Part shown: in pieces, positions 23,983 through 35,701 of the stretch
Layout: each line of letters starts with the position of its first letter
How positions within the stretch are numbered: position 1 is the first letter of the stretch
From: Paramecium octaurelia
Taxonomy: Eukaryota > Ciliophora > Oligohymenophorea > Peniculida > Parameciidae
NCBI GenBank assembly: GCA_905182995.1
Contig: CAJJDP010000019.1
Coordinates: forward strand, 523,600 to 587,599
Direction of reading: 5' to 3'
Length of the DNA stretch: 64,000 bases
Translations under genes and position numbers: made by a program
The notes under the pieces: model-generated
Database searches by the model: none
Told to the model about the DNA's origin: nothing
What the model saw: the letters and a program-made list of their open reading frames with translations, nothing else

Positions 23983-24324
23983 TCACCAATCCAAATTAAC
24001 TACTGAATGACTTCCATCGCAATTCGGATTTCTCGGATCACATTATCTCTTACAACCACAGAGTAAAGCACTTAATTAATTGAGTAATCTAAACTTACTT
24101 TCCACTTCTCTTTGGAATTATTTTAACAGGCTCAAATCCTGTTCCCTCACACTATCCATCACAAAAAGGCTGAGTAGATCCAAGACCACATGTGCAATAA
24201 TAGTATTCAATTCCTTCTTCTAAAAATACTCTTTTTTGAATAGAATATCATACGTAAATGGGAATCTTGCAGCCACTTTGCTTGTACCTGTTTCAATTAC
24301 TTTTTATTTATCCTAATTCTACAT
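23983..24324 (-). CDS. CDGSH iron-sulfur domain protein (CISD3-like, two motifs)
   Basis: 96 residues with introns 24231-24253 (23 nt) and 24071-24098 (28 nt). Two CDGSH-type 2Fe-2S motifs are present, as in the mitochondrial CISD3/MiNT family: motif one CTCGLGSTQPFCDGQC and motif two CGCKRQCDPRNPNCDGSH. Motif one has Q-C in place of the usual S-H, so the His ligand is replaced by Cys, and a Gly replaces the Ser/Thr. Motif two keeps DGSH but is two residues longer between the ligands and has an extra Cys. The segment before motif one (FPFTVFLEEGIEYYYC) fits the family. A short Lys/Arg-containing N-terminus could be a mitochondrial presequence. Ends 30 nt before the Myb gene's stop. Confidence 0.88.
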
Positions 24325-24354
24325 ATATATATAGATATAAAAATTAATTAAATT

Positions 24355-26486
24355 TCATTTAGGTTCTTCTAGATTCGATTTGTTAAATTACTAATCTTAT
24401 GCCTTCATGTAATATTAAGGCTAAAAATAAGATTGCTGCATCCAGTAATTTTACTATAGTCCTTATGATAAATTTATTGACTAGCCAATAGGTTAATAAA
24501 TGATCTACGGATAGAGAATTTAAACGGGAATTTGTTATTAGTATTATTATTGATTTTCAAAATCATACTGGCTATTGGCAAGATTGAATTGATCTCCTAA
24601 AAACAGCTAAGATGTTTAAAGAGGTTGAGCTTGTTACGATTAAGGTATTGATTGCCTTAGCGATGATGAAATAGTTAATCTTTATTGTTATTATTATTGT
24701 TGAATTTGTGATTATTACACCTATTGTTATTGTTATTATTATTATTATGATTATTATAATTGTTACTATTGTTATTATTGTTACTATTATTATTATTAAT
24801 GTTGCAACAATTATTATTGCTGTTATACTTGAGCCTAGGTTGAAGAACCATGAACTTTATTTATGACTTCTTACAAATACTATTAAGGAATCATAAAGAT
24901 GTTGGACTGCTCAAAATCTACAATGCCAAATTAGCAATCTTCAACATCCTGAGCTGTAAGGTTTGTAATGGCTTCAACTTCAAATTCCACTTAATTTGCT
25001 TAGAAATTGAGGATCATCGAATCGTAATATTAATCAAATTGTAATTAATTGGTTTCGGTCTCTACATAAATGAATAATGATTGATACCTTATGGCTTAAG
25101 GATTTGTTTAAGTAAATTTATAGTGCAATTCTAATCCAATTCCTATTTATTGACCAGTTTCTTAATTTATTGATCGAGATCAATTTTGATTTTCTCCATA
25201 GTATCAAGAAATCTTTATTTATTGTTTGCTTCTTCATTTTTTTGTTGAATTTAATCGATTTGACTTTCTTACTTGACTTTTTATTATTTTTCATACAATT
25301 ATTCTTACTGCATTTATTAATCAGTAATTAATGTACTTACTCTAATTTATTTGCCAGTACTCTCACTTAATTTATCAATAACTTGAAGAATGATTTTTAA
25401 CTCTTTTGGATCGATATCTTCATATAAATGAACTAAATTGTCAGCCTAATAGTTATGATTATGTTGTTATAACAGATCTACAATTTCTTATTGGATTTCT
25501 TCTTTGACTTCTGGTTGTTTATTTCTTTCTTTTTTCATAATAGTATGATATCTATTTTTTAAGGAATTCTCAGTTCGTGTGTTTTTCATAATTTTTGAAA
25601 TCTCCGACCACTTTTTGCCTTTCTTTAAAATCAATTACAACAAAGTCAATTCCTCCTCCTTGGTCCATGGTCCCCTAAAAGATTTGGATTATCATTTACT
25701 TCGATATTTGTGGATCCAACTTATTAATCCATCTCTCTCTGCACTATTTGCCTTGCCTCACAATTTAAGTTTTGCATCTTAGGGCAATTTCTTTAGCAAT
25801 TTCACTCCACTTACTATGTTTACCTTGTTTTTGATATTCCATATAAATTTATGCCAAGGCCTCATCTTCTTCTTTACTCCAAGGGACTTAAACGAGCTTA
25901 AATTTCGATCGAGCCAACCACTTATATTTACATTGAGTTGCATTTCTGCCAACTATCAATTAAGCAATGTATCTCCAATCTTAATCATTCTAAAATGAAA
26001 TGAAGAATTACCAGCTCTTTGCAGACTTTGGTTTTCCATAGACAGTATCTGATTATAATCCAAGTTAAAAATTGTTTCTCATTATCTTTCCATTTCTTTT
26101 TATTTTGACGACCTTGGATTCTGCAATATTATTAATATGACAATTACTTGCTCATGGATTTTTGAAACATTTATTCCAAATCATCTTCAGTTGGCCATTC
26201 CATGTCAGCCGGAAAGTCTATTCTTTCTTTTGCATTGTCCATTTCAATTTCTATCTATGAGGTCTATCTCATAAACTCTTTGAAGTTTCTTTGTACCTAC
26301 TCCAATGGCCAAACTATACAAACTCAATCAGCATTTTTACTTATAAGATCTTCTTAATCCAAATTCAAACTAGCCGCCAATGATTCTCCAGCACCGTCTT
26401 CCACCATGCTTCTGAGTTCTAATTTCAGACCTATTATTACATTAGAGAGTGATATTATCAATTTTCTTCTCCTGTTTCTAATTCAT
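24355..26486 (-). CDS. Myb-type DNA-binding protein (three repeats) with polyglutamine tract
   Basis: 669 residues, five introns: 26419-26440 (22), 26314-26340 (27), 25990-26011 (22), 25675-25699 (25) and 25062-25087 (26). Three successive Myb/SANT repeats are visible. The first starts KKWKDNEKQFL and includes DWRYIAQLIVGRNATQCKY. The second is VPWSKEEDEALAQIYMEY ... WSEIAKEI ... GKQCRERWINKLDP. The third is KGPWTKEEELTLLQLI ... KKWSEISK ... TENSLKNRYHTI. The regular Trp spacing and the QCRERW/NSLKNRY recognition helices are typical of c-Myb/3R-type factors. A coiled coil follows, then a Gln-rich region with a 48-codon tract (24682-24825). Predicted nuclear transcription regulator. Start 27 nt after the upstream gene's stop. 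Confidence 0.9.
24682..24825 (-). repeat. In-frame polyglutamine microsatellite inside the Myb gene
   Basis: On the plus strand this is a TTA/TTG/CTA trinucleotide run. On the coding strand it is 48 codons, of which 40 are glutamine: 25 TAA, 3 TAG, 11 CAA and 1 CAG. The other eight codons are scattered Leu, His, Ser, Val and Ile. Under the standard code it would be a string of stops; here it is a coding repeat. Confidence 0.9.
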
Positions 26487-26513
26487 TTTAATAATAATAT
26501 ATAGATATATAAA

Positions 26514-29500
26514 TCAGTTGTTGTTACCTTTGAGTTGTTTCTTTCCCATTTTAATGTAATCAATCAAAATCGTTGATTAATCATTATTTGATATCTTTGG
26601 TATATCTTCTGGACAACCCATATCTTGGATCGGAGATATGGATTAATAGCCTATATCTATATGTGTGATCGTTTCGTCATCCATTTGAAACTTTTCGTAC
26701 TAGGACGGTATGATCAAAAGGGGATATGGAGTTGTAAATCCTTCTTTTTCAAAATGTAGCCAAACAAATATATTGTTTTTCACTTACCTATAAAATATTT
26801 AATAAATTTAATTTACGATTTAGACAAAAAGAAATATAATTAAAATTTCCCATCTTCCCTTGTGTGGGTTGCAGCTTTCACCTTATCACCAGACTCCTGC
26901 TTCTTCACAATCTTAACTGAAGCATGTTGAACTGCTCTAAACAATTTGTCTTTGCAATTGTACTCAGACTCTAAGTACCCACTAATCAAAAACTTTGAAA
27001 AGAAACTCTTTATTTCATTAATATAAGCCTTGGTCTCTTCAACAACTATGTCCACCTTGTAATCATATTTGGGTGGCTTGATAACCAAAGGGACTGTCTT
27101 TCTCTCGAAGTGTTAAGTCTCCTTAATTAAGATCTGATACTCGTACTCCTTATTACATTAAGCCAGGACCTTAAACTTCATCTCGTACTCACTAAATTCA
27201 TCAATCTCGCTTTCCTTAACCTCCTTACTATCAAACCACAACGATATCTTATGAAACTTCAAGGAAACATGATACACACTTGAAACCACTTCACCTTCAA
27301 CCGAACTCTCAACCTAATCAGAATAATAGATTTTCTGAAAATCCAATTTGGTTTAATCACTCTTGATTTAGTATTTCTCCTTCAAACTTTACTATTATCC
27401 ATCCCAACCATTGTAATTAACATTTACACTGTATTCTTGGTTTAATTTAACAAGCAATTCGCCTTCCCAATCACCTTTCTTATCTGTGTTTACCGATAGT
27501 TTCTGAGTCTCAGGAGTAGTATTAAGATTCAATTTAACATCACTCTTTCCTTTGCAATATGGATCAATCACATTGCCATTTACATTAACATATTGCAATT
27601 AAGTCACTATTGAATGATCTTAGCTCTTTCCATCACAACTAATTGTTTATTCAACTGTCTCTCTTAAATCTTCAACTCTTATTTCCAATTTAAAAGTTTC
27701 TTGGACATCCTTGAAACAAACCACTTCGATAGTTGCCTTACCAGCGTCGTCAGCCTTCACAGTTTTCTTGTCATTTGATTTTGGTTTAAAATCTGAAGTT
27801 CCCACCTCGGAATTCTTAATTGGCTTTTTCTTGGAGTCTTATAAATTAATAGTAATTTTTTAAGAGTTTGTTTACCTCTCCAATATCACATCTCGAGTTA
27901 CAACTTCATTTTTTGAGAAGATAACTGTATCTGAAATATCTCCCTCTTTAAATTGAGGATGTGTGACTTTAATTTCATATTGATAAGTGTCAGTATTTAC
28001 TTCGAATTCACCCTAATACTCACCCTTATTATTGGAAGTCGTTTGTATTGATTTTACTACTTTAGTATTTTTGGTCAAATTGATTATGACAGTTGCTCCA
28101 GAGACAATACCGTCAAACAGCTTTTCTTTGTCTTTAATTACACCACTTATCTAATTATATAGGTATACATTACTTTTAATAGGTACTTGTCATTTGTAGA
28201 TTTAATTTTGATTACTGTCAATTCAGGAGCCACCTTACACTTGAATGGTTCTGACACATACTCCATCTATTATTGGTGTTCATTTGTTAATATAAAAGTG
28301 GCCACGTACTCAACATTCTAATTGCATTTAACATTAAACTAGAATGGTCTAAATATTATTGAATATTTATATACTTTCCCTTCTAAAGTACCACGCTGGT
28401 TCCATAGAATTTCTTGTCCTTATCTTCTTGCATAAGTGGATTACTGGTCTTATATTGGATGCTCCCTATTTCATCCACACTCGAACTCAAAATAGCAGAG
28501 AATTCTATCCTTTGTAAATTGATATTGAAAGTCAAATCCTCATTCTTAGTTCCTGCTATACTTAAAGCATTCAATTGCTTGAAATCATTAAAATCAGTTA
28601 GCTTAGCAGCAATATCAATGCTTAAAGCTTCTTAATTTAAAGTTTAAAATTCAATTGAATACAACCCTTACTCTTTTGAATTAACAGACTCTAATTGGGT
28701 TTGCTGGACATCAAAATGAAATCTTCCCCTCAATTTTGATTCAAGTTTATTAGGTACTGGTTGATGTACAGTAATGGTTATTATTGCATCTTTTAAATTT
28801 GTATTGATCTTCAATGGATCTAATACTTAACCCTTCAAAGTTATCAGCCACGTTATGTATTGAATTGTTAGATCTTATTTCATTTCCCACTTAGGTCCTT
28901 GCAATTATATATTTTGATTGAATTTGGCTTTGGCTTCATTTTCTGATTTCAATTAACATTGGATTGGTTGATCATATTCGACTAACCCATCAACTTTTAA
29001 ATCATATTGTAAATCGAATCCAATCTTTCCTGATTGCTTAATAGGTTTTTTATCTTTCGAAAGAGTTTAATCACATGTCAACACTACTGGTAGAGCAGCA
29101 GGCACTATATTCTTAGATTTATAATCATTAGCCTTTCCGAAAACATGACATTATTCAAAATCTTAAAAGAAGGTATTTGGGAATTCATAATCACTGACAG
29201 GTTTAATAGAGTAAACAGAAGTTTAATAATCTTTTTCAATAGTTTTTTCATCTCCAGCTCCATTTTTATATTTGAGAATAAATTTATATTTCCCATTGGC
29301 CTTCACAATTTAATCTTTGAGTTCCCAAACACCATTAGCATCAGTTTTAAGGGATGGAATATTTGGAATAGGTTTTTGATCTTCCTAAAATACAACACTT
29401 AGAGTTAAGGGTAAATTAGATTTAGGTTGGTTGATGGGATCTATGAATTTACCCTTAAAATTTAATTTAATATCCTTCATACAAACTGATACATCTTAAT

Positions 29501-32329
29501 AGACAGAGTAGGTTCCTTTAGTGAAGGTTGAATCAAATGAATAATCAATATCTCCAGTTATTTTAGTAGTACATTAAACAACATCATTGAAATTGCCTAT
29601 AGCTTAAATGCTGATTGAAAATGAACCCTCAAGATCTGTTTTCCCAGTTTATTCAGGATATTTAGAACATTTCACATTAACTTAAAGAGGATTGATTAAT
29701 TGTCCTCTACATAATTTGACTTTACCAGTTACTCTGTATTGTACTTAACCTCCAATATATTAATCTTGAAAATGCTCTTCAAAGTTGTCTTATTTTGGAT
29801 AAAACTTTAGTTCTGCACTTTATGATCCATAGGCAAGAAAACCTGTATACTATTGATTTTTGAATAATTTGGTATCAATGAATTTTATGATTCCTTGATC
29901 ATCAGAAGTTTGAGTCAAAACTTGAGAAATGGGTTCAGTACGGAATGTTGCTTATTAGCTCTTAATAGGACGATTGTTAACATCAAGGAATTTGACAATT
30001 AGGTTCCCTTTGATGAAGAGAGAATCAGAAGTGAGTTCAATCTCTGGCTTCTCCTTGGTTGGTTTGACGCAGGTGAATTAGTGTGATTAGATTGTTTAAG
30101 CAGAGAAGGACTTGATGGTTATTTCTAAAGTTGCTTTGTAGACCACATTTTAGTAACATGCAAACTGAATTTTAAAGGATCCACTAATATAATAGACACA
30201 ATTGTTTACTCATTCGAATCGTATTTTGGACTGTACAATTTATCAACTTCCATGAAAGGACTGCATGAATTTAATTTTAATGTAGCTGGCTATTCTAATG
30301 TGTCAGTTTTGTAATGTAGAATAACATCGCTAAATTCAATACGATCTAAAGTTATACTATTACCATTCAAAGTTTAAGGACCATTGCCATTAATAACTAG
30401 CAATTCTTCCTTCTTATAATCAATGAAATCAGGATGAGAAACTGTTAATTTTACGATTGATTTCTCTCCTTTGCCAATTTAAAACTTGAGTGAAAATAAT
30501 CCTTTCTCATCAGATTTTAGATTAAATTCTCTTTAAAGTGTATGCAAGTTCTCATCTTTCTGATAAACTACGAAGTTCATATTAGCTCCACTTATAAATG
30601 GAACTAATTGAGCCTTATCTAATACAGTTCCACCTATGACGATATCAAACAAATTGTATTTTATATCAATTTACTTTAGATCAGCCTTCCAAATTCCCTT
30701 TTATAATGTAAATTGTTTTGAGAAGGGTTAAATAAATTAAGCACTATCCTATTGTTGAATTGAACAAAGAATATCCTTATCTCCTCTTGCTTCCACACTC
30801 CAAGTCTTATCAATAACTTCATCTCCTCCTGTTTAAGCCAAGATTTCTTTTGGTAAATTTAACTTCGTATCAAGTGTATCACAAGTAATCTTATATGGAA
30901 TCTTGAACTACATCTTTTCAGGTGCTTCTGAAAATTTTCCTGTCAATGCAGCATTTACTACATCTTAATAAAACAAATTATCGATTTTAATCTTTTAGAT
31001 TGGATCAAGTGTTGTTGTAAATGAAAATTTATCAGTGAATTTTTCCTTCTAACTATTTGTGTAGGTAATTTCCAAATCATATTTAGCTAAAGGTTATAAT
31101 AGCAACTTATCTTTAGTCCATTGACCATTGGAGTCTGTTTGAGTCTCAAATTTTTCGATTAAATTTTCAAATTTAGCTATCACTTATAATGGTAGATTGA
31201 CCACTGGTTTTAGATTAGGGTCTTTGTCTTTTAAATGGGGGTCTAAAACAAACCCAAATAATGTGACTGATGGTTAAACTGGCATTTCAACCATGCCTAA
31301 TTAGAAAGTATCTAAATTTTTTGTTCTGTCGTCATGATCCATTTCAATAGTTTTTGATTGTTCATAAAGAGCATAATACTCTTTTGTGATTGATATTTTA
31401 ATTGTAAATTTGTACCAAAGTTTACTTATATATTTTACTTCTATTTTACCGTCCTCCTTTGTCAATAAGCTCTGACTAGACAACTTTCTAAAACAATAAG
31501 ATATTTTTATACCCTTTGGATTCTGAGCTAAATGTGACTTCAACCTTGGCATCCTTTAGAGGTTTCTTAGAATTCTTATCGACCACTGTGCCCAATACTG
31601 TTTGTGTGAATACTCCTTCTTCCATTATGACTTGATAATTCACCTTATATTAATTTGTTCTATTAGAAGATATACTATTATTTTTACACAATCAAAACAT
31701 AATTCTCATCGTTATCTTTGGTTTATCTGAAATTCCAAAAATTCTCACTTTATGCCAAGAATTTCAATATGGCAGCAGATTTGGGATAGACTGTAAATAT
31801 TTTTGACAATCCTTAAGTGTTTGAAGCACTCGTAAATTCATAAGAGTGCTTGCCATTTAGTATGTATTCTATAGAATAATCGATTTTAACTCCCTCCAAA
31901 GGAGCATAAGAAGCTCCTCCATTCAATGGGGCATTTTTATTAAAGTATTATCCATTGATTTTAGCTAAAACAGCAGGTCCATTTACTGTCACATCATCAA
32001 CAGTGAGTATGAAATCCTATACTATATTGCCATTAGAGTCAGGATTTGCTGCATAACGCTAAGGAGTTTGTAAATCTCCATATAAGGAAGCCTCGACAAA
32101 TAGATTGCTAAGTTAGTTTATTTGTGTAATGAGCTCGTACTTTCCATCATCTTTAGTTTAACCACTAACTATAGTTTATTGTTGCTGACTATCGGTAAAT
32201 TCAAATTTCTTACAATAATGTAATATGAACTCCTGCAATATTGATACCCTACGAATCCATGACGGTTCCAGTGACTTTTAGCTGAGTCTAGGCTGAAACT
32301 AAGCATGCAAATACAAAGAATATAAGCAT
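26514..32329 (-). CDS. Very large secreted protein of repeated beta-sandwich units
   Basis: About 1881 residues with a signal peptide (MLIFFVFACLVSAQTQ) and no membrane anchor seen. The body is a series of ~100-residue units with the pattern of transthyretin/CarboxypepD-regulatory or Ig-like folds: each has a TD-x-G-x-W/F turn followed by a Lys/Tyr-rich strand (TDSNGQWTKDKLLLQPLAKY; TDANGVWELKDQIV; TDLEGSFSISIQA; TDKKGDWEGELLVK), with x-V-x-G-x-V starts. Introns: 32189-32213, 31660-31675 (16 nt, or a 1-nt frame anomaly), 31488-31512, 30184-30209, 28349-28374, 28151-28173, 26788-26816. Likely a surface coat or secreted matrix protein; repeated units resemble adhesion or bacterial Cna-B-like proteins, without a confident family. 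Confidence 0.75.
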
Positions 32330-32508
32330 CTTGAAATTTAATTTAATTTTATTGTTGTTTATTTGAAAGTAGAGAATTAGAATTACTTTTCTATTTGAAG
32401 ATAATTTGATAAACAATAATTTAAATAATATGTAATTCATGCTATACTCCTCATAATATCAGATACAAATTTCAAATATTATTTAATTTATAACAGATTA
32501 CTATTGAA

Positions 32509-33581
32509 ATGAAACAAAATATATCTAATCCCAAAGAAAACACACAAATAGATCCTCGTTCCTCTTAACAATCATTTCATCTTATTAAATCAAAACCTCT
32601 CATAACTTTTACACCATCCTAAGTAAATAAACCCTAAAATCTGATTCAATCCTTAAATGGATTATGCAAGTACTTTAATAAATAGGATGATTTCAAGAAG
32701 ATAAATTATTTTGCTCCAAACACTATTTAAAGATCCTCTGCATCATTATCCCCTAGATAAATCATCTCAAATAACCTCTCTGATAATAGCCCTGTAATGT
32801 TGAAACAACTTCTTCGTAGCTAAAATTATCTAAAAGAGAATCTACATCCCAAAGAAGAAAGAAAAATTACAGAATTTAAATCAGTATTGAAATTAATCAA
32901 AACATTTAGGATTAAAAATTGAATAAAGTCAATGATACTAGTAGCATGGATAGATTTGCGATTCATCAGAAATCCAGAATTGCATCTGTTCAGTATAATG
33001 AAGATTGGAAACTAAAATATGAAGAGTTATAAGAGAGTCTATGTTAACGAATTCAGTAATTAGAAAATGAACTAGAAAACATGGAAAAAAATAGAAAAAT
33101 TGACAGGATGCATTCAGACGAATTAACAAATTAATACGTTGAACAATTGCAATCTATTATTACAGACAAAGATCAAGTTATTCATTAAATGGATTAAAAG
33201 CATTAACTATTAGAATAGATAATTCAAAAGTAATAAGAGGAATTTCAAAAATATAATTAGGATAAATTTTGTGACAATCTCGAAATTAAAAGATTGTACT
33301 TAGTAGACAAATAGTTTCAAATACTAAAATAATAATTACCAATATTAGCTTCTGCTCTTAGAAAAATAGAATAAATTTTAGACACCTCATAAATATAGTT
33401 AAATAATCTGTCATTGTCATCGAATTCTTTGGTTGAGATTATTAATGATATCAATGAAATGAATCAAGGAATACAAAACAGCATACAAAATTAAACTCTA
33501 ATCTATGAGCAATTGAATTGCTTGGTAGAAAATAGATCCCTTAAATTCTCCAATATTTTATATAAAAATAAACTCTAGTGA
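32509..33581 (+). CDS. Coiled-coil protein, unknown
   Basis: 348 residues with one 26-nt intron (32884-32909). The N-terminal third is Ser/Gln-rich and disordered-looking; residues ~150-340 are long alpha-helical heptads (YEELQESLCQRIQQLENEL, then LVDKQFQILKQQLPIL). No signal peptide or TM. It could be a cytoskeletal or basal-body component, but no family is recognised. Confidence 0.72.
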
Positions 33582-33610
33582 TTTCAATATATTTATATAT
33601 AACTTCATAT

Positions 33611-34256
33611 ATGGATTAATCATCAACTCAAAAAATCTAGTTGCCAAAATCTAATTAATATAAACGCTAATCGACTATTGAATATCCAATAGTGTATCAT
33701 TTATTAAGCACTTATATGTTTACTGTGCAGCAGAATACAAAACTTAGTATAATCAATTATTGATGTAGACAAAAATGAGAAATAGATTAGATTGGTTGAG
33801 ATGGGCAAGAGATTGGGATAAAATGTAATGGAATCATTGGCATCAACACAATTTGAAAAAATTCGACTTAATCCAGATTAAGGAAAGTATACAGATTATG
33901 TTAAATTCTTTGGTAAAGACTTTTGGTCTTATATGTTTGGACAACCAGTTTCTAAAGTTTAAATTAATAAAGCTGGTTCACATTATGACATTGAGGATAG
34001 ATATGAAGAATAGAAGAAAGGTAACAACACAATAACAAAGCTTGGTTTTCAGATGACAAGGAGAATCAGATTAAATGATAAAATGTAACATATCATTCAA
34101 TTTAGTTAATAAGATGAGTATTTATCCCTTTGGGCAAGCTTTGTTTAAGGTTTAGTAGTGGGAGGAATGAAAGCGCTCACGATTGATTGTGACTCTGAAG
34201 TTGAATTTATCAATAATGAAGTAATTGAAAGAATATTAAATTAAATAGCCAAGTGA
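33611..34256 (+). CDS. TRAPPC6: TRAPP tethering complex subunit (TRAPPC6/Trs33-like)
   Basis: 207 residues with one intron, 33747-33768 (22 nt). The Bet3-family pattern is present: YPIVYHLLSTYMFTV, then MGKRLGQNVMESLAS, then VKFFGKDFWSYMFGQPVSK (compare the conserved KFICKDFW segment of TRAPPC6), and near the end WASFVQGLVVGGMKAL. TRAPP acts as a Rab exchange factor and tether in ER-Golgi and Golgi traffic. A second candidate intron (about 34088-34108, 21 nt) is in frame, so its removal is undecided. Basic N-terminal 25 residues are longer than usual. Confidence 0.78.
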
Positions 34257-34367
34257 CTTAAGATTTACCATACAAATTCGAGACTTCCTTAGCAGCAAGA
34301 GCAATTTCTTGATTTGATTAATAACATTATCATTAATTATTAATTTATAGGAAATGATGATATATGA

Positions 34368-35240
34368 TCAACTTAATAAATAAGAGAATAACAAATAATA
34401 CAAGATAATTGAATAACAAGAATAGCAATTATCGTTTTCCCATTTGCACTCAGCATTCTCAACTACATAACTGAAGCTTAAACATTAAGTGGCATATGTG
34501 GCTTTCTCGCACAACTATTGATAACATGAGTTTAAATCTTGACTCCAAAAACATCTTGGATGATTTTGACATTCAGCTATCTCAGTGAAGTCTTCGCATA
34601 CAAATTCTGAGCATCCGGTATCACCTATAGGGTAACATTGCTAACCACTTATTTTATTATAATTAGGACAAGTTGTGATTGTGTAATCTTTACATTCCTT
34701 AGTTTTACATTAATCATCTTCATATTTACAAAATTAAAGATCACATGACTCCTTATATGTGATGTCTTCACAATTGAGAAATGCTGTGCAAACATCACCT
34801 TACTCTCCATTCAAAACACAAATGCTAGTATGAAGACCTACTGTTTATGAGGCACCTTAACAATATTTAATGTCATATGATTAACACAATTTTTATTCAG
34901 ATTTTGATACACATATTTAATCTTAATAATCCCAAAAACAATTTATTTCTAAACATTATTCTTTATATGTATCTTTTTCTGCCAAATCTTGAAACTACTC
35001 ACAAGTTGACAGTTCCTAACAGAATCCAATATTATTATCCCAATAACATCTGATTTTTCCTGCAAAGTAAAAGCAATCATCAATCATTCTATCAATGCAT
35101 TAAATTTCTTCACAAAATCCAGACTTGACATCGTAAGCACATCCTCTGGCTTCTTAACACAAATCCTCAAAGTAGATTTCATTACATGAACACTTTTGAG
35201 AATTTGATAAAGGTAATATTATAATGAATATTGCAAGCAT
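34368..35240 (-). CDS. Second Cys-rich secreted or surface protein
   Basis: 290 residues, intronless. It begins with a signal peptide (MLAIFIIILPLSNSQ) and has about 40 cysteines in recurring C-x-W/F/Y and C-x(3-8)-C units (CFYFAGKIRCYWDNNIGFC; CQSYDIKYCQGASQ). It ends with a hydrophobic segment (CYSIILYYLLFSYLLS) right at the stop. Architecture and Cys density are the same as the protein at 1911-2711, which suggests a dispersed family of small anchored surface proteins. GPI or TM anchoring is inferred, not shown. Confidence 0.8.
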
Positions 35241-35485
35241 ATATATTATAATTTATATTATTTGATATAGCAAATTTGAATTGTTTAACAGTTCCTTGTC
35301 AATCTATAGTTCTTAATTAAGTTTATAGATTTACAACTCTCAGAATAGTATGTCGATCTTGACCTCGATTATTATTATTATAAAGTCATTAATTCTCATA
35401 ATAACTGAATAATTATTACTGATTATTAAATCTTGCAAATCTTTAGTTTATTAATGGTTTTATATATATATAATCATATGTGTTA

Positions 35486-35701
35486 TCATAAAGTGAAATT
35501 TTTCTCGTCATAGTGTTCTAGTGTTAGATGCCCCTTTCCTAAACAATCCAAACATTAATCCCTTTCTCTTTTTTGAGTTGGTGATAAATCTTGATCTAAA
35601 TATTTTCTCGAGAATTTGGGGGTGACAAACCCAATTCCTTTACAATGATAACATTCTTGTTAAGTTGTGATTGCCTCTTCTTTCATTTCAATATTCCCCA
35701 T
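35486..35701 (-). CDS. Tiny CxxC protein (DnaJ-zinc-finger-like)
   Basis: 71 residues, intronless. Two CxxC pairs sit in a DnaJ-type context: CYHCKGIGFVTP and CLDCLGKGHLTLEHY, each with C-x2-C-x-G-x-G, the pattern that binds zinc in DnaJ Cys-rich domains and related small proteins. No J-domain, signal or TM is present. The ATG at 35699-35701 is the only one in frame. It may be an accessory zinc protein of a plastid/mitochondrial-like chaperone type, but this is inference. Confidence 0.7.

Noticed and set aside
24660-24830. Non-coding microsatellite of TTA/TTG repeats
   Set aside because: It is in frame on the minus strand within the Myb gene and encodes polyglutamine under the ciliate code.
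34088-34108. Optional in-frame 21-nt intron in the TRAPPC6-like gene
   Set aside because: Both spliced and unspliced forms are open; left in the coding sequence for lack of evidence.
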